In this document: piece by piece, positions 8,487 through 17,804 of the stretch
Layout of the letters: each line of letters starts with the position of its first letter
How positions within the stretch are numbered: the first letter of the stretch is position 1
Origin: DATGLG01 sp035294245
Lineage (GTDB): Bacteria > Pseudomonadota > Alphaproteobacteria > JACZXZ01
Reading direction: 5' to 3'
Assembly (NCBI GenBank): GCA_035294245.1
Contig: DATGLG010000017.1
Coordinates: 65,998-129,997, forward strand
DNA length: 64,000 nt
The notes under the pieces: model-generated
What the model was told of the DNA's origin: nothing
The model's input: only the letters and a program-made list of their open reading frames with translations
Database searches by the model: none
Position numbers and translations under genes: made by a program

Positions 8487-9200
8487 TCAACTCTCCTTGT
8501 AGCGGTAGCCGATGCCGTAGAGCGTTTCGATGTGATTGAAGTGCTCGTCGACCGCCCTCAGTTTCTTGCGCACACGCTTGATGTGGCTGTCGATCGTACG
8601 GTCATCCACGTAAATGTGCTCCCCGTAAGCGGCGTCCATGAGTTGATCGCGGCTCTTCACGAGTCCGGGGCGCTGCGCCAGCGCCTGAAGGATCAGGAAT
8701 TCGGTGACCGTGAGCGAGACTGGCTTCTCCTTCCAGGTGCAGAGGTGGCGACTCGGATCGAGGACCAAATGCCCACGCACCACGACGGCGGTGTCGTTAT
8801 CGGGGCCGCTTTCTCCAGCGGGCGCCCCCGCCTCGCTGCGGCGCAGGAGCGTGCGGATGCGCTCGATGAGAAGGCGCTGCGAGAACGGCTTCGTAATGTA
8901 GTCGTCCGCCCCCATGCGAAGCCCCAGCACCTCGTCGACCTCGTCGTCCTTGGAGGTGAGGAAAATGACGGGAATCGCCGAGGTCTTGCGCAGGCGAGCC
9001 AGCAGCTCCATGCCATCCATGCGCGGCATCTTGATGTCGAGAATGGCGAGATCAACGGGCTGTGCGGAGATGCCGCGCAGCGCCTCGTCGCCGTCGCTAT
9101 AGCTACGCACGGTGAAGCCCTCGGCCTCGAGCGCCATCGAGACGGAAGCCAGGATGTTGCGGTCATCGTCGACCAGGGCGATGGTGCGTTTCGGCGGCAT
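8487..9200 (-). CDS. chvI: ChvI-family response regulator (OmpR type)
   Basis: 237 residues from the ATG at 9200, chosen because AAGGA lies just upstream and the receiver domain begins at once (TIALVDDDRN). The phospho-acceptor is Asp55 in LDIKMPRMDG. A C-terminal winged-helix domain ends with the IETLYGIGYRYKE signature. It is the first gene of the minus-strand block that continues into the PTS genes. Upstream in-frame ATGs exist but add sequence unlike the family. Confidence 0.95.
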   Translation of the reverse strand: MPPKRTIALVDDDRNILASVSMALEAEGFTVRSYSDGDEALRGISAQPVDLAILDIKMPRMDGMELLARLRKTSAIPVIFLTSKDDEVDEVLGLRMGADDYITKPFSQRLLIERIRTLLRRSEAGAPAGESGPDNDTAVVVRGHLVLDPSRHLCTWKEKPVSLTVTEFLILQALAQRPGLVKSRDQLMDAAYGEHIYVDDRTIDSHIKRVRKKLRAVDEHFNHIETLYGIGYRYKES

Positions 9201-9406
9201 CGTTTTCCTTGCAACGATCGGGGAAGAACCGGCGCGCGCCGGCATTGCTAGGCGTTCCTCGCGGTCCATGCTCTCCTGGAATATTGTGTCCTTTTTAAGG
9301 CATGTCCACCCTCGCATGCAGGCGCGCGGGCTCCCCCGAGGCTGCCTGCGATATTCCCGCGTAAACCCAATTGACGCCGTATCCGTAGCAGTCGATCCTC
9401 GGCCAC

Positions 9407-10144
9407 ATGCTCGAGCAACAGGAGAATCCGGAAGAGCGACCGGGACGCCTGGCGCGCCGCCTGATCCGCAGCGCGCATCGCGCAACCCTCGCCACCTGGC
9501 TCAGCCAGAATGGCGAGACCTGGCCCTACGCCTCGCTCGTGCTGACCGCCTGTGCCCCGGATGGGACGCCCCTTCTCCTTCTTTCCGACCTCGCCGACCA
9601 CAGCCGGAACATCGCGGCGGACGCGCGCGTTGCCCTCCTCTTCGACGGCACCGTGGGGTTGGAGGAACCGCTTACCGGACCGCGTTTCACGCTCCTCGGT
9701 CGTGCCCGCGAGACGCACCATCCCGGCGACCGCGCCCGCTATCTGGCACACCACCCGACGGCGGCGCGCTATGCGGATTTCAAGGATTTCCGTTTCTATC
9801 GTGTCGAGCCGACGCGTGGCCATCTCGTTGCCGGCTTCGGGCGCATTCACTGGCTGGCGGCGCATGATTTCCTGTTCGCGACGGACGAAGCCGATGACAT
9901 CCTCGTCGCCGAAGGCGACATCCTCGCGCATATGAACTCGGATCACGCTGACGCGGTGAACCACTATGCCCGATGCCTTCTCGGTCGCGACGGGGAGAAT
10001 TGGGTGATGACGGGCATCGATCCGGAAGGCATCGATCTCCGCTCCGGCGGCCACACCGCCCGGCTCGAGTTTTCCCGCCCGATTCTCAGCCGCGCCGCCG
10101 CCCGCGCGGAGCTTGCGCGCCTGGCCTGTGAAGGACATCCATAA
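9407..10144 (+). CDS. HugZ-like pyridoxamine 5'-phosphate oxidase-fold protein
   Basis: 245 residues: an N-terminal split-barrel FMN/haem-binding domain (about 15-150), then a C-terminal DUF2470 domain with the signature ILAHMNSDHADAVNHYA. Related proteins bind or degrade haem (HugZ) or are uncharacterised flavin-binding proteins. It is transcribed away from chvI, in the place where many Alphaproteobacteria carry pckA. No clear Shine-Dalgarno is seen before the ATG. The haem function is inference from the family. Confidence 0.85.
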   Translation: MLEQQENPEERPGRLARRLIRSAHRATLATWLSQNGETWPYASLVLTACAPDGTPLLLLSDLADHSRNIAADARVALLFDGTVGLEEPLTGPRFTLLGRARETHHPGDRARYLAHHPTAARYADFKDFRFYRVEPTRGHLVAGFGRIHWLAAHDFLFATDEADDILVAEGDILAHMNSDHADAVNHYARCLLGRDGENWVMTGIDPEGIDLRSGGHTARLEFSRPILSRAAARAELARLACEGHP

Positions 10145-10159
10145 GCCCGCTTCACCGCA

Positions 10160-13042
10160 TCAATGAGCCGCCGCCCAGTTGTCGCCGATCCCGGCGTCGA
10201 CGACGAGAGGAACGTGGAGCCGGGCGGCGTCGACCATGACCGCGCGCACGACCTCGATCGTCTTCTCGACCTCCGCTTCCGCCACCTCGAACAGCAGCTC
10301 GTCATGCACCTGGAGAAGCATGCGGGCGCCGAGCCCCGCTCGCGCGAGAGCCGGCGGCACCCGGATCATGGCGCGCTTGATGATGTCGGCGGCCCCACCC
10401 TGGATCGGCGCATTGATCGCCGCCCGCTCGGCAAAGCCGCGGCGCGCCGGGTTCTTGTCGGCGATGCCGGTGATGTGGATCTTGCGGCCGAAGATGGTGG
10501 TGACGAAGCCCTGCTTGCGGCAGAGCGCCTTCGTCTCCTCCATGTAGTCGCGGATCCCGGGATACCGCGCGAAATAGGCCTTGATGTAAGCCGACGCCTC
10601 GGCCTGAGGAATGCCGAGCTGGCGGGCGAGGCCAAAGGCGCTGATGCCGTAGATGATCCCAAAATTGATCGCCTTGGCCTTGCGCCGGACCATCGGATCC
10701 ATCCCCTTCGCCGGAATCCCGAAGACCTGGCTCGCGGTGAGGGCGTGAATGTCCTCGCCGTCGCGGAAGGCGCGCTCGAGGGCCTCGATCCCGGCGACAT
10801 GGGCGAGAAGGCGCAGCTCGATCTGGGAATAGTCGAGGGAGACAAGCTTCATCCCGGCCTCGGCCACAAAGGCGCGACGGATCTTGCGCCCCTCCTCGGT
10901 GCGCACGGGGATGTTCTGGAGGTTGGGATCGGTTGAGGAGAGCCGGCCCGTCGAGGCGATTGCCATCGCGTACGAAGTATGTACGCGGCCGGTCCTGGGA
11001 TTGATCTGGCCCACCAAGGCATCCGCATAGGTGCTCTTGAGCTTCTGCAGCTGGCGCCAATCGAGCACCCGCGCCGGCAGCTCGTGCCCAAGCGCCGCGA
11101 GCTCCTCGAGGACGTCGGCGTCCGTGACATAGGCGCCCGTCTTGCCCTTCTTGCCCCCGGCCAGGCCCATCTTGTCGAAGAGGATTTCGCCGAGCTGTCG
11201 CGGCGAGCCGACATTAAAGGGCTCGCCAGCAAGCCGATGAATCTCGGCCTCGAGCTCGGCCAGGCGGGCCGCGAAATCGTCGGAGAGGCGTTTGAGCTCC
11301 GCCCGATCAACCTTGATGCCCTGCCGCTCCATGGTGACGAGCACGGGGACCAGCGCGCGCTCGATCGTCTCGTAGACTGTGACGAGATGGTCTGCGGCGA
11401 GTTGAGGCTTGAGATGTTGATAGAGGTGGAAGGTGACATCGGCGTCCTCGGCGGAGTAGGCGCAGGCCTTCTCGAGCGGCACCTCGTCGAAGCCGATCTG
11501 GCCTTTGCCGGTCCCGGTCACGTCCTTGTACTTGATGGTGTCGTGGTCGAGATGAAGCTTGGCGAGCTCATCCATGCCGTGGCCGTGCAGCCCCGCTGCG
11601 AGCGTGTAGGAGAGCAACATCGTGTCGTCATAGGGCGTGACCGTTAGGCCGTAATGGCCCAGCACCAGCATGTCGTATTTGATGTTGTGCCCAATTTTGA
11701 GAACCGTGGGATCGGCGAGGAGCGGCTTGAGCGCCGCCAGTACCGCCTCGCGCGGCAGCTGGAGAGGCGCCTCATCTCCTGCGCCCTCGCCGCCGAAGTC
11801 GAGGGCGCCCTGGCGCCTCGGCGCGCGATGCCCCACGGGGATGTAGCAAGCCTGCCCAGGCTCGACCGCAAGAGAGATGCCGACAAGCTCGGCCTGCATC
11901 GCATCGAGGGAGGTCGTTTCGGTATCGACGGCGACGACGCCGGTGGTGTGCGCCCGGGCGATACAAGCCTCGAGTGCCGGCAGGGTCTGCACCAGCTCGT
12001 AAGCGGCCTCCGCGCCGCTGCGGGGCTTGACCAGGACGGGATGCCGCGGCCGCGCCCGCGCTGGCGGGGCGACAGCGGCGTCCTCTTGCGTATCCGGCTG
12101 CGCTCCCGCCCCGGCCTTAACAGCCATCGCGGGGGCCGCCGCCTCGACGCGGGCAAGGAGCGAGCGGAAGGACTGCGCCCGGAGAAAGGCGACGAGCTTG
12201 GAATGGTCGGGTGCGCGCAGATGAAGCGCGTCGAGGGGCTGCTCGAGAGGCACGTCGTGCCTGAGCCGGACGAGGTCGCGGGAAATGCGCGCCTGATCGG
12301 CAAAGGTGAGGAGGGCCTCGCGGCGCTTGGGCTGCTTGATCTCCGCGGCACGGGCAAGCAGCGTCTCGAGATCGCCATATTCGGTGATGAGCTGGGCCGC
12401 GGTCTTGACGCCAATTCCGGGCACCCCCGGCACGTTGTCGACGGAATCGCCGGCCAATGCCTGCACATCGATCACCTTCTCGGGCGGCACCCCGAATTTC
12501 TCCATCACCTCGTTGGGTCCGATCGGCCTGCCGCGGATGGGATCGAGCATCTCGACGCCATCGCGCACGAGCTGCATCAGGTCCTTATCCGAGGAGACGA
12601 TCGTCACCTTTGCTCCCGCCGCGCGCGCCTGCCGCGCATAGGTGGCGATGAGATCGTCGGCCTCGTAGCCGGCCTGCTCGATACAGGGAAGGTTGAAGGC
12701 GCGGGTCGCCTCCCGGATCAGCGCGAATTGCGGCACGAGCTCGTCGGGCGGCTCGGGGCGATGAGACTTGTAAGCGCTATAGATCTCGTTGCGGAACGTG
12801 GCGCGCCCGGCATCGAAGATCACCGCGATGCAATCCGCATCGGTTTCGGCGAGGAGCTTCAGCATCATCGTGGTGAAGCCGTAAACGGCATTCACCGGCG
12901 TGCCGTCGGGCCGCGTCATCGGCGGGAGCGCGTGGAAGGCGCGAAAGATGTAGCCCGACCCGTCCACGAGATAAACGTGGCGCGGCTTGAAGCCTTCGGC
13001 GGCCTGTGCGGCGCTAGTCATGGTCGGCGCCCCAATATCCAA
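10160..13042 (-). CDS. polA: DNA polymerase I
   Basis: 960 residues containing all three enzymatic modules. A 5'-3' exonuclease occupies the first 290 residues (YLVDGSGYIFRAF at the start). A 3'-5' proofreading exonuclease domain carries VVAVDTETTSLD. The polymerase domain has motif A (LVSLDYSQIELRLL), motif B (RRKAKAINFGIIYG) and motif C (LLQVHDELLFE). It fills gaps after Okazaki primer removal and in repair. A second start at 13021 (MTSAAQAAEG) is equally plausible. It converges on the HugZ-like gene with 15 bases between them. Confidence 0.98.
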   Translation of the reverse strand: MDIGAPTMTSAAQAAEGFKPRHVYLVDGSGYIFRAFHALPPMTRPDGTPVNAVYGFTTMMLKLLAETDADCIAVIFDAGRATFRNEIYSAYKSHRPEPPDELVPQFALIREATRAFNLPCIEQAGYEADDLIATYARQARAAGAKVTIVSSDKDLMQLVRDGVEMLDPIRGRPIGPNEVMEKFGVPPEKVIDVQALAGDSVDNVPGVPGIGVKTAAQLITEYGDLETLLARAAEIKQPKRREALLTFADQARISRDLVRLRHDVPLEQPLDALHLRAPDHSKLVAFLRAQSFRSLLARVEAAAPAMAVKAGAGAQPDTQEDAAVAPPARARPRHPVLVKPRSGAEAAYELVQTLPALEACIARAHTTGVVAVDTETTSLDAMQAELVGISLAVEPGQACYIPVGHRAPRRQGALDFGGEGAGDEAPLQLPREAVLAALKPLLADPTVLKIGHNIKYDMLVLGHYGLTVTPYDDTMLLSYTLAAGLHGHGMDELAKLHLDHDTIKYKDVTGTGKGQIGFDEVPLEKACAYSAEDADVTFHLYQHLKPQLAADHLVTVYETIERALVPVLVTMERQGIKVDRAELKRLSDDFAARLAELEAEIHRLAGEPFNVGSPRQLGEILFDKMGLAGGKKGKTGAYVTDADVLEELAALGHELPARVLDWRQLQKLKSTYADALVGQINPRTGRVHTSYAMAIASTGRLSSTDPNLQNIPVRTEEGRKIRRAFVAEAGMKLVSLDYSQIELRLLAHVAGIEALERAFRDGEDIHALTASQVFGIPAKGMDPMVRRKAKAINFGIIYGISAFGLARQLGIPQAEASAYIKAYFARYPGIRDYMEETKALCRKQGFVTTIFGRKIHITGIADKNPARRGFAERAAINAPIQGGAADIIKRAMIRVPPALARAGLGARMLLQVHDELLFEVAEAEVEKTIEVVRAVMVDAARLHVPLVVDAGIGDNWAAAH

Positions 13043-13134
13043 TTAGATAGGAAAGATAGGCGGTCGTCACGCGTCCGAACATGCCGGATGGGCACCCCCG
13101 AGTCGAGGGCCTTGGACGCCGGCGTCGGATCGGC

Positions 13135-13326
13135 TCAATGGGCGTCGCGAGGCCTTACGCCATTCTTGAGGACGAAGAGCCGATCGCAATACGGGCATTC
13201 GACCCGCCCCTCGCGCCCCATGTTGAGAAACACGCGGGGATGGCCCAGCTCGCCGCCGTCACAGGCGACCGTCGTCGTCTCGACCTCGATCGTCTCGGGG
13301 GGTGGCGGAACAGGACGTGTGGCCAT
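13135..13326 (-). CDS. Small zinc-finger domain protein (NDUFS6-like)
   Basis: 63 residues from the ATG at 13326. It contains the pattern of ligands seen in mitochondrial complex I NDUFS6 and its alphaproteobacterial relatives: Cys in VACDGG, His in ELGHP, then CPYCDRLF. An upstream in-frame ATG would add 38 low-homology residues. It lies behind polA with a 92-base gap and divergent from the ABC ATPase gene. Function in bacteria is unproven; a link to complex I assembly is only by homology. Confidence 0.8.
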   Translation of the reverse strand: MATRPVPPPPETIEVETTTVACDGGELGHPRVFLNMGREGRVECPYCDRLFVLKNGVRPRDAH

Positions 13327-13496
13327 TCGCTTCTCATCTCCTTGGAGAGCCGCGGGCGATAGGCTCTCGCATCCGCCGCCGGTGAGAGCCGAGGGCGTTG
13401 CCATTGCTGCGGGCGGATGATACCCATTGCCCGCCAGCAATCAACTGGCGCGAGACATCCTGCCGACGAACTGTACCGAGGGGCGCTCCCCCGCCC

Positions 13497-14501
13497 ATGT
13501 CCGCCCAGCCCGCTTCACCCGGCGCCCCCGAGGACCTGCCCGACTATGCGGTGGAGGCGGTCGGCCTTAATAAGATCTATAGCGGCGGCGGGCGGCGGGA
13601 GCCCAAGCACGCCCTCAAGGATGTTGATTTGAAGATTCCGCGCGGATCGCTCTTCGGCCTTCTCGGCCCGAACGGTGCCGGCAAGTCGACCTTCATCAAC
13701 ATTCTCGCCGGCCTCGTCGTCAAGAGCGCCGGCACCGCGCGCATCTGGGGGGTCGACATCGATACCGATCCGCGTCACGCCCGTGCCGCCATCGGCGTGG
13801 TGCCCCAGGAGCTCAACCTGGACGCCTTCTTCACGCCCCGGGAGCTGCTCGATCTCCATGCGGGGTTCTATGGCATTCCGCCGGGGGAGCGCCGCACCGA
13901 CGCGATCCTCGAGACCGTCGGTCTCTCCGCGCAGGCCGATGCCTATGCGCGCACCCTTTCGGGCGGCATGCGTCGGCGCCTCATGGTGGCGAAGGCGATG
14001 GTGCATAGCCCGCCGGTCCTCGTCCTCGACGAGCCGACGGCCGGCGTCGATGTAGAGCTGCGACAGCAACTCTGGGCTCATGTGGTCGAGCTCAATCGCC
14101 GCGGCACTACCATTCTCCTCACCACCCACTATCTCGAAGAGGCAGAGCAGCTCTGCGATCGCATTGCCATTATCAATCATGGCCGCGTTATCGCCTGCGA
14201 CGAGAAGGATGCCCTCCTCCGCCGCCTCGACCGCAAGGAGCTCGCTGTGATCCTCATGCAGGATCTCGTGGAGATTCCGTCGGAGCTCGCCGCCTTCGAC
14301 GTGAAGCTGACAAGCCCGCGCCGGCTCGTCTTCCATTACCGGCCGAGCCAGACCCGCATCCGTGACATCCTCACGGCGCTGAGAGACGCCCATCTTGGCA
14401 TCGCCGACCTTTCCACCAGCGAAGCCGACCTCGAAGACCTCTTCCTCGAGATCACGCGAGCCCGCCCGCCGGAGGAGCCGGCGCAGTCGACCGATCGCTG
14501 A
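13497..14501 (+). CDS. ABC transporter ATP-binding protein (YadG/CcmA type)
   Basis: 334 residues from the ATG at 13497. Walker A GPNGAGKST is at 57-65, Q-loop VPQELN, signature LSGGMRRR, Walker B VLVLDEPTAG and a switch His in LTTHYLEE. A C-terminal extension of about 80 residues is typical of drug or lipid exporters with a separate ABC-2 permease. The permease is not adjacent; the next gene starts on the last base of this stop codon and is a hydrolase. The only ABC-2 permease in the window (41.1 kb) has its own ATPase. Confidence 0.9.
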   Translation: MSAQPASPGAPEDLPDYAVEAVGLNKIYSGGGRREPKHALKDVDLKIPRGSLFGLLGPNGAGKSTFINILAGLVVKSAGTARIWGVDIDTDPRHARAAIGVVPQELNLDAFFTPRELLDLHAGFYGIPPGERRTDAILETVGLSAQADAYARTLSGGMRRRLMVAKAMVHSPPVLVLDEPTAGVDVELRQQLWAHVVELNRRGTTILLTTHYLEEAEQLCDRIAIINHGRVIACDEKDALLRRLDRKELAVILMQDLVEIPSELAAFDVKLTSPRRLVFHYRPSQTRIRDILTALRDAHLGIADLSTSEADLEDLFLEITRARPPEEPAQSTDR

Positions 14502-15517
14502 TGGGCAGCAGACCCGTGCGCCTTGGGGCTTTTGGCGCAATCCTGACGGCGCTCACCCTGCTCCTCGGCGCCTGCGTGCCGCGCATCCTGCCGCCGGGCC
14601 CGGACATCGCCACGCCGGCGCTCAAGAGCGAAGATTTCGTCACCGCCGACGGACTCAAGCTGCCGGTGCGATCCTGGCTTCCCGCCGATGACAAGCCCAA
14701 GGCGATCATCCTCGCCCTTCACGGGATGAACGATTATTCCCACGCCTTCGCGATGCCCGGACCGTGGTGGGCGCTCCATGGGATTGCCACCTTCGCCTAC
14801 GACCAGCGCGGCTTTGGCGCGGCGCCCGAGCGCGGCTATTGGCCGGGTGTCGACGCCCTCGTCGGCGACATGGACGCCATGGTCAAGCTGCTCCATGCGC
14901 GCTATCCGGGCGTGCCGGTCTATCTTCTCGGCGAGAGCATGGGAGCGGCCGTCGTGATGGTCGGGCTTGCCCGGCCGAGCCCGCCCCGGGTCGCGGGCGC
15001 CATCTTGTCCTCGCCCGCCGTTTGGGGCCGCGACACCATGGATCTCGGCAAGCGCCTCGCCCTCTTCCTCGCGGTCCACACGATCCCCTGGTGGACGGTG
15101 ACAGGCGCCAATCTCCATATCACCGCCTCGGATAATGTTTGGATGCTGATGGAGCTCAGCCGCGATCCGCGGGTGATCAAGGAGACGCGCATCGACGCGA
15201 TCTGGGGCCTCGTCAATCTGATGGACGACGCCCTTGCCGCCGCACCGCACCTCGGCGGCGTGCCGCTTCTCATCCTTTACGGCGAAAAGGACGAGATCAT
15301 CCCCAAGGAAGCGACGCGCACGATGATCGACGAGCTGCCTGCGCACCCGGCGGCGCCGCGCAAGCTCGCCGTCTATCGGCGCGGCTATCACCTGCTGTTG
15401 CGCGACCTCAATGGCGGGGTGGTATGGAGCGACATTCTCGCCTGGATCGACGACCCCGAAGCACCGCTTCCATCGGGAGCCGATCAGGGCGCGCGCGCCT
15501 GGCTCGACCGGAAATAG
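14501..15517 (+). CDS. Alpha/beta hydrolase lipoprotein (monoglyceride-lipase-like)
   Basis: 338 residues. A signal peptide ends in lipobox LLGAC with Cys25, so the protein is probably a lipoprotein. The hydrolase domain has LALHGMND (oxyanion region), the nucleophile elbow GESMG (Ser146), an acid in YGEKDEIIP and His in RRGYHLLLRD. Lysophospholipase/monoacylglycerol lipase is the closest family. The ATG overlaps the ABC ATPase stop by one base (TGATG), so the two are translationally coupled, which suggests a joint role in envelope lipid handling. Confidence 0.9.
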   Translation: MGSRPVRLGAFGAILTALTLLLGACVPRILPPGPDIATPALKSEDFVTADGLKLPVRSWLPADDKPKAIILALHGMNDYSHAFAMPGPWWALHGIATFAYDQRGFGAAPERGYWPGVDALVGDMDAMVKLLHARYPGVPVYLLGESMGAAVVMVGLARPSPPRVAGAILSSPAVWGRDTMDLGKRLALFLAVHTIPWWTVTGANLHITASDNVWMLMELSRDPRVIKETRIDAIWGLVNLMDDALAAAPHLGGVPLLILYGEKDEIIPKEATRTMIDELPAHPAAPRKLAVYRRGYHLLLRDLNGGVVWSDILAWIDDPEAPLPSGADQGARAWLDRK

Positions 15518-15536
15518 CGCACATGCGCAACCGCGC

Positions 15537-16715
15537 TTAGCGGTCGATTTCTCCGAACACGATGTCCATGGAGCCAAGGATCGCCACCACGTCGGCGAGC
15601 ATGTGCCCCTTGCTGCAGAAATCCATCGCCGAGAGATGGGGGAAGCCCGGCGCTCTGATATGGCAGCGATAGGGCCGATTGGTGCCGTCGGCCACCAGGT
15701 AGACGCCGAACTCGCCCTTGGGCGCCTCGACGACCGTGTAGGTCTCGCCAGCCGGCACATGATAGCCCTCGGTGTAGAGCTTGAAGTGATTGATGAGGGC
15801 CTCCATCGACCGCTTCATCTCGGCGCGCGGCGGCGGGGCGATCTTCTGGTTCTGCACCATGAATGGCCCGCCGGGCATCCTCTCGCAGCATTGCTTGATG
15901 ATCTTGAGACTCTCGCGCATCTCCTCGACGCGCACCAGATAGCGGTCATAGCAGTCGCCGTGCTTGCCGATAGGAATATCGAAATCCATCTCGGCATAGA
16001 CGTCGTAGGGTTGGGCCTTGCGCAGATCCCAGGGCACGCCCGAAGCGCGCAGCATCGGCCCGCTGAAGCCCCAGTCGAGGGCATCCTTTCTGCTGACGAT
16101 GCCGATATCGACGGTGCGCTGCTTGAAGATGCGGTTCTCGTTGAGGAGCTCTTCGAGGTCGTCGATATCGGCAGGGAACCTGTCCACCCACCTCATGACG
16201 TCATCGAGGAGCCCTGGGGGCAGATCCTGGTGGACGCCGCCAGGCCTGAAATAGCCCGCATGCATGCGCGCCCCCGAGACGCGCTCATAGAATTCCATGA
16301 GGATCTCGCGCTGCTCGAACCCCCAGAGCATCGGCGTTATCGCACCAACGTCGAAGGCGAAGGCCGGTACGTTCAACAGATGATTCAGGATCCGTGTGAT
16401 CTCGGCGAAGAGCACGCGGATATATTGGCCGCGCGGTGGCGGCCGAATGCCGAGGAGCTTCTCGACCGCGAGGGCAAAGGCGTGCTCTTGCGACATCGGC
16501 GACACGTAGTCCAGCCGGTCGAAATAGTGCACCGATTGGAGGTACGTCTTGTATTCGATGAGCTTCTCGGTGGCGCGATGAAGAAGGCCGATATGGGGAT
16601 CGGCCCGCTCGACGATCTCGCCGTCCATTTCCAGTACCATGCGCAGCACCCCATGCGCCGCGGGGTGCTGCGGCCCGAAGTTCATCGTCATGTTCTTGAT
16701 CTGCACCTCGGCCAT
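15537..16715 (-). CDS. nuoD: NuoD-type NADH-quinone oxidoreductase 49 kDa subunit, isolated copy
   Basis: 392 residues from the ATG at 16715 (in-frame ATG further upstream gives unrelated sequence). Full-length NuoD with NFGPQHPAAHGVLR near the N-terminus, the quinone-site region LLHRATEKLIEYKTY and the C-terminal GSMDIVFGEIDR. One change from the usual HRGTEK motif is Gly to Ala. No other nuo gene flanks it: neighbours are a lipoprotein hydrolase and a membrane protein. It is therefore either a second, stand-alone NuoD or a relocated complex I gene. Sequence conservation suggests it is functional. Confidence 0.93.
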   Translation of the reverse strand: MAEVQIKNMTMNFGPQHPAAHGVLRMVLEMDGEIVERADPHIGLLHRATEKLIEYKTYLQSVHYFDRLDYVSPMSQEHAFALAVEKLLGIRPPPRGQYIRVLFAEITRILNHLLNVPAFAFDVGAITPMLWGFEQREILMEFYERVSGARMHAGYFRPGGVHQDLPPGLLDDVMRWVDRFPADIDDLEELLNENRIFKQRTVDIGIVSRKDALDWGFSGPMLRASGVPWDLRKAQPYDVYAEMDFDIPIGKHGDCYDRYLVRVEEMRESLKIIKQCCERMPGGPFMVQNQKIAPPPRAEMKRSMEALINHFKLYTEGYHVPAGETYTVVEAPKGEFGVYLVADGTNRPYRCHIRAPGFPHLSAMDFCSKGHMLADVVAILGSMDIVFGEIDR

Positions 16716-17111
16716 ATTGATCGCGTCTCCGCTCTCGCGCCGTTGGGGAAGGCCTGCCGCACCAGCGCTCACGAGAGCCAATGCACGGGCGGAGCAATCG
16801 TTCCGCGGCAACGATTTACAGGGAGACATGACGCGGGTGCCGGCTTGAAACCTTAACGGAACATTGCCGGGAAATTAAATCGAGCCAGCGCCGACACTTC
16901 GCGGGTGCGATCTGCAGCACGGCGGCGCTTGCCCGCCCAAGGGCAAGCGACGGGGAATCCATGCGAATCCGCTCTATTCTCAGCCCGCGGCGCCGCAATC
17001 GTCGGGGTTGGCCCCTGCGACGGCGCCTTAACTTCGGCGCGGCGCGTCTCAAATTTAGTGGCGAATGGGTAGCGTCCGGGAAAGAGGGAAGGCAGTCAGT
17101 TGGAGGTAGCC
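16716..17111. other. Intergenic region between nuoD and the repeat membrane protein
   Basis: 396 bases between two divergent genes, so it should hold both promoters, but no convincing -35/-10 pair stands out. A hairpin with a 9-base stem (CGCTTGCCC paired with GGGCAAGCG) and a 6-base loop lies at 16926-16949 without a T-run. Short ATG frames here were rejected. Confidence 0.4.
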
Positions 17112-17804
17112 ATGACTAGACATGGAATATTGTCCGGCAATCATCCTGCCACGACCCAGTCGCTCATCCAGATCGTGGTCGGCGTTGCCGCAATCGTGCT
17201 CGCGATCATTGGCCTCGCCAAGATGTCGTCACAATCCCTGCCTCAATATCTCGATGCGGTGGCTGGCATCGTGGTCGGCCTCGGCCTCCTCTTCGTCGGT
17301 TGGACCGTGCTCGAGGAGTACGCCAAGCTCGTGGCGAGTTCCAGCGCGACCGAGGAGGCGAGCCTCAATGTCGGCGGGGTCACCGTCGAGCTTTTCGTGG
17401 GCGGTGCCGCGATCATTCTCGGCGTGCTGGCTTTGCTGCAAATCACGCCGATGGTGATGATCTCGGTGCAGTTCATCCTGATCGGCGCCGGTCTCGTCCT
17501 GAACAGCTCCACCACTGTTCGCGTCGAAGCGATGAGGGTGGCGCAAGAAACCAAGTCGGAGATCGTGCAGCGCGTGAGCGGCGAGGTCGCGACCTCGGCG
17601 GCGATGGTGCAGATCCTGGCCGGCCTCGGCGCCCTCATCCTCGGCATTCTTGCCCTGGTCGGCTTTGCATCCCTCGACCTGACGCTCGCCGGGGCGATCG
17701 TCGTGGGCGCTGCCCTCGCAATGAATGGCACCTCCCTCAGCGGCTGGATCATCTCGGTGCTGATCCCCCAAGCTGGCGGCGGCGAGGTCGCTCATCACGC
17801 CTGA
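17112..17804 (+). CDS. Membrane protein made of three two-helix repeats, function unknown
   Basis: 230 residues from the ATG at 17112, which has an ideal Shine-Dalgarno (GGAGG at 17102-17106). Three internal repeats of about 47 residues are visible, at 18-64, 92-139 and 165-210. Each holds two membrane helices and a shared pattern: QIVVGVAAIVLAIIGL, ELFVGGAAIILGVLALL and QILAGLGALILGILALVG start the units, and each second helix contains a glycine-rich IVVGLGLLFVG-like run. No catalytic motif is seen. The family is not one I can name; the protein is likely an integral inner-membrane scaffold or channel-like protein. Confidence 0.85.
   Translation: MTRHGILSGNHPATTQSLIQIVVGVAAIVLAIIGLAKMSSQSLPQYLDAVAGIVVGLGLLFVGWTVLEEYAKLVASSSATEEASLNVGGVTVELFVGGAAIILGVLALLQITPMVMISVQFILIGAGLVLNSSTTVRVEAMRVAQETKSEIVQRVSGEVATSAAMVQILAGLGALILGILALVGFASLDLTLAGAIVVGAALAMNGTSLSGWIISVLIPQAGGGEVAHHA

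Noticed and set aside
11654..13420. 588-codon plus-strand frame opposite polA
   Set aside because: Complement of polA; no recognisable domains.
14336..15760. 474-codon minus-strand frame opposite the lipoprotein hydrolase
   Set aside because: Overlaps two well-supported plus-strand genes and shows no family similarity.
16960..17115. 51-codon basic ORF in the gap before the repeat membrane protein
   Set aside because: Weak ribosome site, runs over the real gene start, and composition is that of random GC-rich DNA.
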